Source: an uncultured Lachnospiraceae bacterium (GTDB taxonomy: Bacteria > Bacillota > Clostridia > Lachnospirales > Lachnospiraceae). From it: DNA of 7,308 nucleotides. Under the pieces are notes generated by a model, which was given only the letters and a program-made list of their open reading frames with translations, did not search any database and was not told the DNA's origin. The DNA lies in assembly GCA_945787485.1 (NCBI GenBank), contig CALZHV010000106.1:1-7308 (forward strand). Reading direction: 5' to 3'. Every line of letters starts with the position of its first letter. Within the stretch, counting starts at the first letter, position 1. Below are positions 6,913 to 7,308 of the stretch, in pieces. A program made the translations under genes and the position numbers.

Positions 6913-6952
6913 ATGATTTTATGATTTTATGATTTTATAATTTTATGATTTA
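6913..6952. repeat. Five-copy 8-bp tandem repeat (ATGATTTT)
   Basis: Units 6913-6920, 6921-6928 and 6929-6936 are identical ATGATTTT. The unit at 6937-6944 has one G-to-A change, and 6945-6952 has one change at its end. Further single copies lie at 6992-6999 and 7039-7046. The array sits just upstream of the leftward promoter. The unit length is not a multiple of 3, but the repeat is non-coding, so any copy change would alter promoter spacing or upstream DNA and not a reading frame. Confidence 0.85.
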
Positions 6953-7123
6953 ATTGAAAATAACAATAAAAACTGCAAATAAATTTTAAATATGATTTTT
7001 CGCCAAAATATCAGTAAAACTGTAATCAAATAATAATTATGATTTTATATGACTTTGTATATATTTATTGTATTTATTTTGCATATAATTTATATAATGA
7101 GATAGTCTGTTGATAATATGTAG

Positions 7124-7180
7124 ATAAAAATAAAAAAAAACAAAATATTGCTTGCATATTGTTGATTTATTTGTTAAAAT
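7124..7180 (+). promoter_or_regulatory. rpmB promoter with A-rich UP-like element
   Basis: TTGCAT (7152-7157) is followed by 17 bp and TAAAAT (7175-7180), each 4-5 matches to the SigA boxes. Directly upstream, about 7124-7147 is almost pure A/T with a run of nine A residues (7132-7140), as expected of an UP element that contacts the RNA polymerase alpha subunit at strong ribosomal-protein promoters. Start of transcription near 7187 would leave a leader of about 57 nt before the rpmB ATG. Confidence 0.7.
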
Positions 7181-7192
7181 ACTCTCGTTGTG

Positions 7193-7215
7193 AGCTTAAG
7201 AGTATATCTAAAGCT
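7193..7215 (+). promoter_or_regulatory. Possible hairpin in the rpmB leader
   Basis: AGCTT (7193-7197) and AGA (7199-7201) can pair with TCT (7207-7209) and AAGCT (7211-7215), with one A-A mismatch and a GTATA loop. It lies in the transcribed leader, 13 nt before the ribosome binding site. It is short and AU-rich, and no T-run follows. A role in translation control or mRNA stability is speculation. Confidence 0.25.
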
Positions 7216-7243
7216 AAATAAGGTTGTCAAGGAGGTGCTAACG

Positions 7244-7308
7244 ATGGCAAAGTGTAGTATTTGTGATAAAGGTGCTCATTTCGGAAACAATGTGAGCCAT
7301 TCTCATAG
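7244..7308 (+). CDS. rpmB: 50S ribosomal protein L28, zinc-ribbon form, cut off by the window edge
   Basis: Only 21 complete codons are present: MAKCSICDKGAHFGNNVSHSH. They match the N-terminus of bacterial L28 (bL28), a small protein of the large ribosomal subunit of about 60 residues in this group, so about 40 are missing at the right edge. C4 and C7 form a CxxC, the first half of the zinc ribbon of the C+ type of L28; the second pair would lie outside the window. AAGGAGG (7229-7235) is 8 nt before the ATG. It is transcribed divergently from the Asp23/fakA unit, the same neighbourhood as rpmB and yloU-yloV in Bacillus. Confidence 0.95.
   Translation, partial: MAKCSICDKGAHFGNNVSHSH

Larger units (their letters stand above)
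6805..7243. other. 439-bp AT-rich divergent intergenic region
   Basis: This stretch separates the leftward Asp23/fakA unit from the rightward rpmB gene. It holds the leftward promoter (6869-6897), the 8-bp tandem repeat (6913-6952), two dispersed copies of the same octamer ATGATTTT (6992-6999 and 7039-7046), the rpmB promoter with its A-rich upstream tract (7124-7180), and a leader hairpin (7193-7215). Between about 6953 and 7123 I see no supported gene: the longest short frame (starting at the ATG at 7039, about 24 codons) has no ribosome binding site. Confidence 0.7.

Noticed and set aside
6730..6924. + strand open frame of 64 codons
   Set aside because: It spans the start of the Asp23-family gene and its promoter in the antisense direction, and its Tyr/Ile-rich tail is translated AT-rich intergenic DNA.
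6913..7046. The repeated octamers as a CRISPR array or iteron origin
   Set aside because: Units are 8 bp and directly adjacent with no spacers, and no cas, replication-initiator or partition genes are present.
7084..7098. Two + strand TATAAT sequences (7084-7089 and 7093-7098) as an additional upstream rpmB promoter
   Set aside because: The nearest -35-like box (TTGTAT at 7068-7073) gives a 19-bp spacer for one and only 10 bp for the other; in this AT-rich stretch the boxes are expected by chance.
7039..7113. Short + strand frame of about 24 codons in the intergenic region
   Set aside because: No ribosome binding site precedes the ATG, and the composition reflects AT-rich DNA.

Overview
The window looks like chromosome from a low-GC Gram-positive bacterium of the Clostridia, most likely a Lachnospiraceae-type gut or rumen anaerobe. 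The evidence is a strongly AT-rich composition, purine-rich AGGAGG-type ribosome binding sites, a zinc-ribbon (CxxC) form of ribosomal protein L28, and the order rpmB (divergent) / Asp23-family gene / fakA-like gene / recG / rsmD. This placement rests on family knowledge and gene order, not on a database comparison.

Layout from right to left. At the right edge rpmB starts on the + strand and is cut off after 21 codons; it has a clear promoter (TTGCAT, 17 bp, TAAAAT) below an A-rich UP-like tract. A 439-bp AT-rich divergent intergenic region follows, holding a five-copy 8-bp tandem repeat and a near-consensus leftward promoter (TTGATA, 17 bp, TATAAT). That promoter drives an Asp23/Gls24-family gene (6445-6804) and a DAK2/FakA-family gene (4729-6429). 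A strong hairpin terminator separates this pair from recG (2633-4663).

Between recG and rsmD, which I recall as close neighbours in many Clostridia, lies a two-gene accessory insert on the same strand. One gene encodes a small protein with two membrane segments and a C-terminal domain that may be PH-like (2045-2545). The other, overlapping it by 14 bp, encodes a membrane-anchored modular cellulase (505-2058) with a signal anchor, a Thr/Glu linker, a CBM2-like domain, a second linker and a GH5 catalytic domain. The left edge holds most of rsmD (1-470), whose C-terminus lies outside the window.

The housekeeping genes cover fatty-acid phosphorylation (fakA), an alkaline-shock-type protein, replication-fork repair (recG), 16S rRNA methylation (rsmD) and the large ribosomal subunit (rpmB). 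The accessory pair suggests cell-surface attack on cellulose or other beta-1,4-glucans. I see no RNA genes, CRISPR array, transposase or phage gene. I found no convincing new system; the most unusual element is the overlapping membrane protein/cellulase pair inside a housekeeping cluster.
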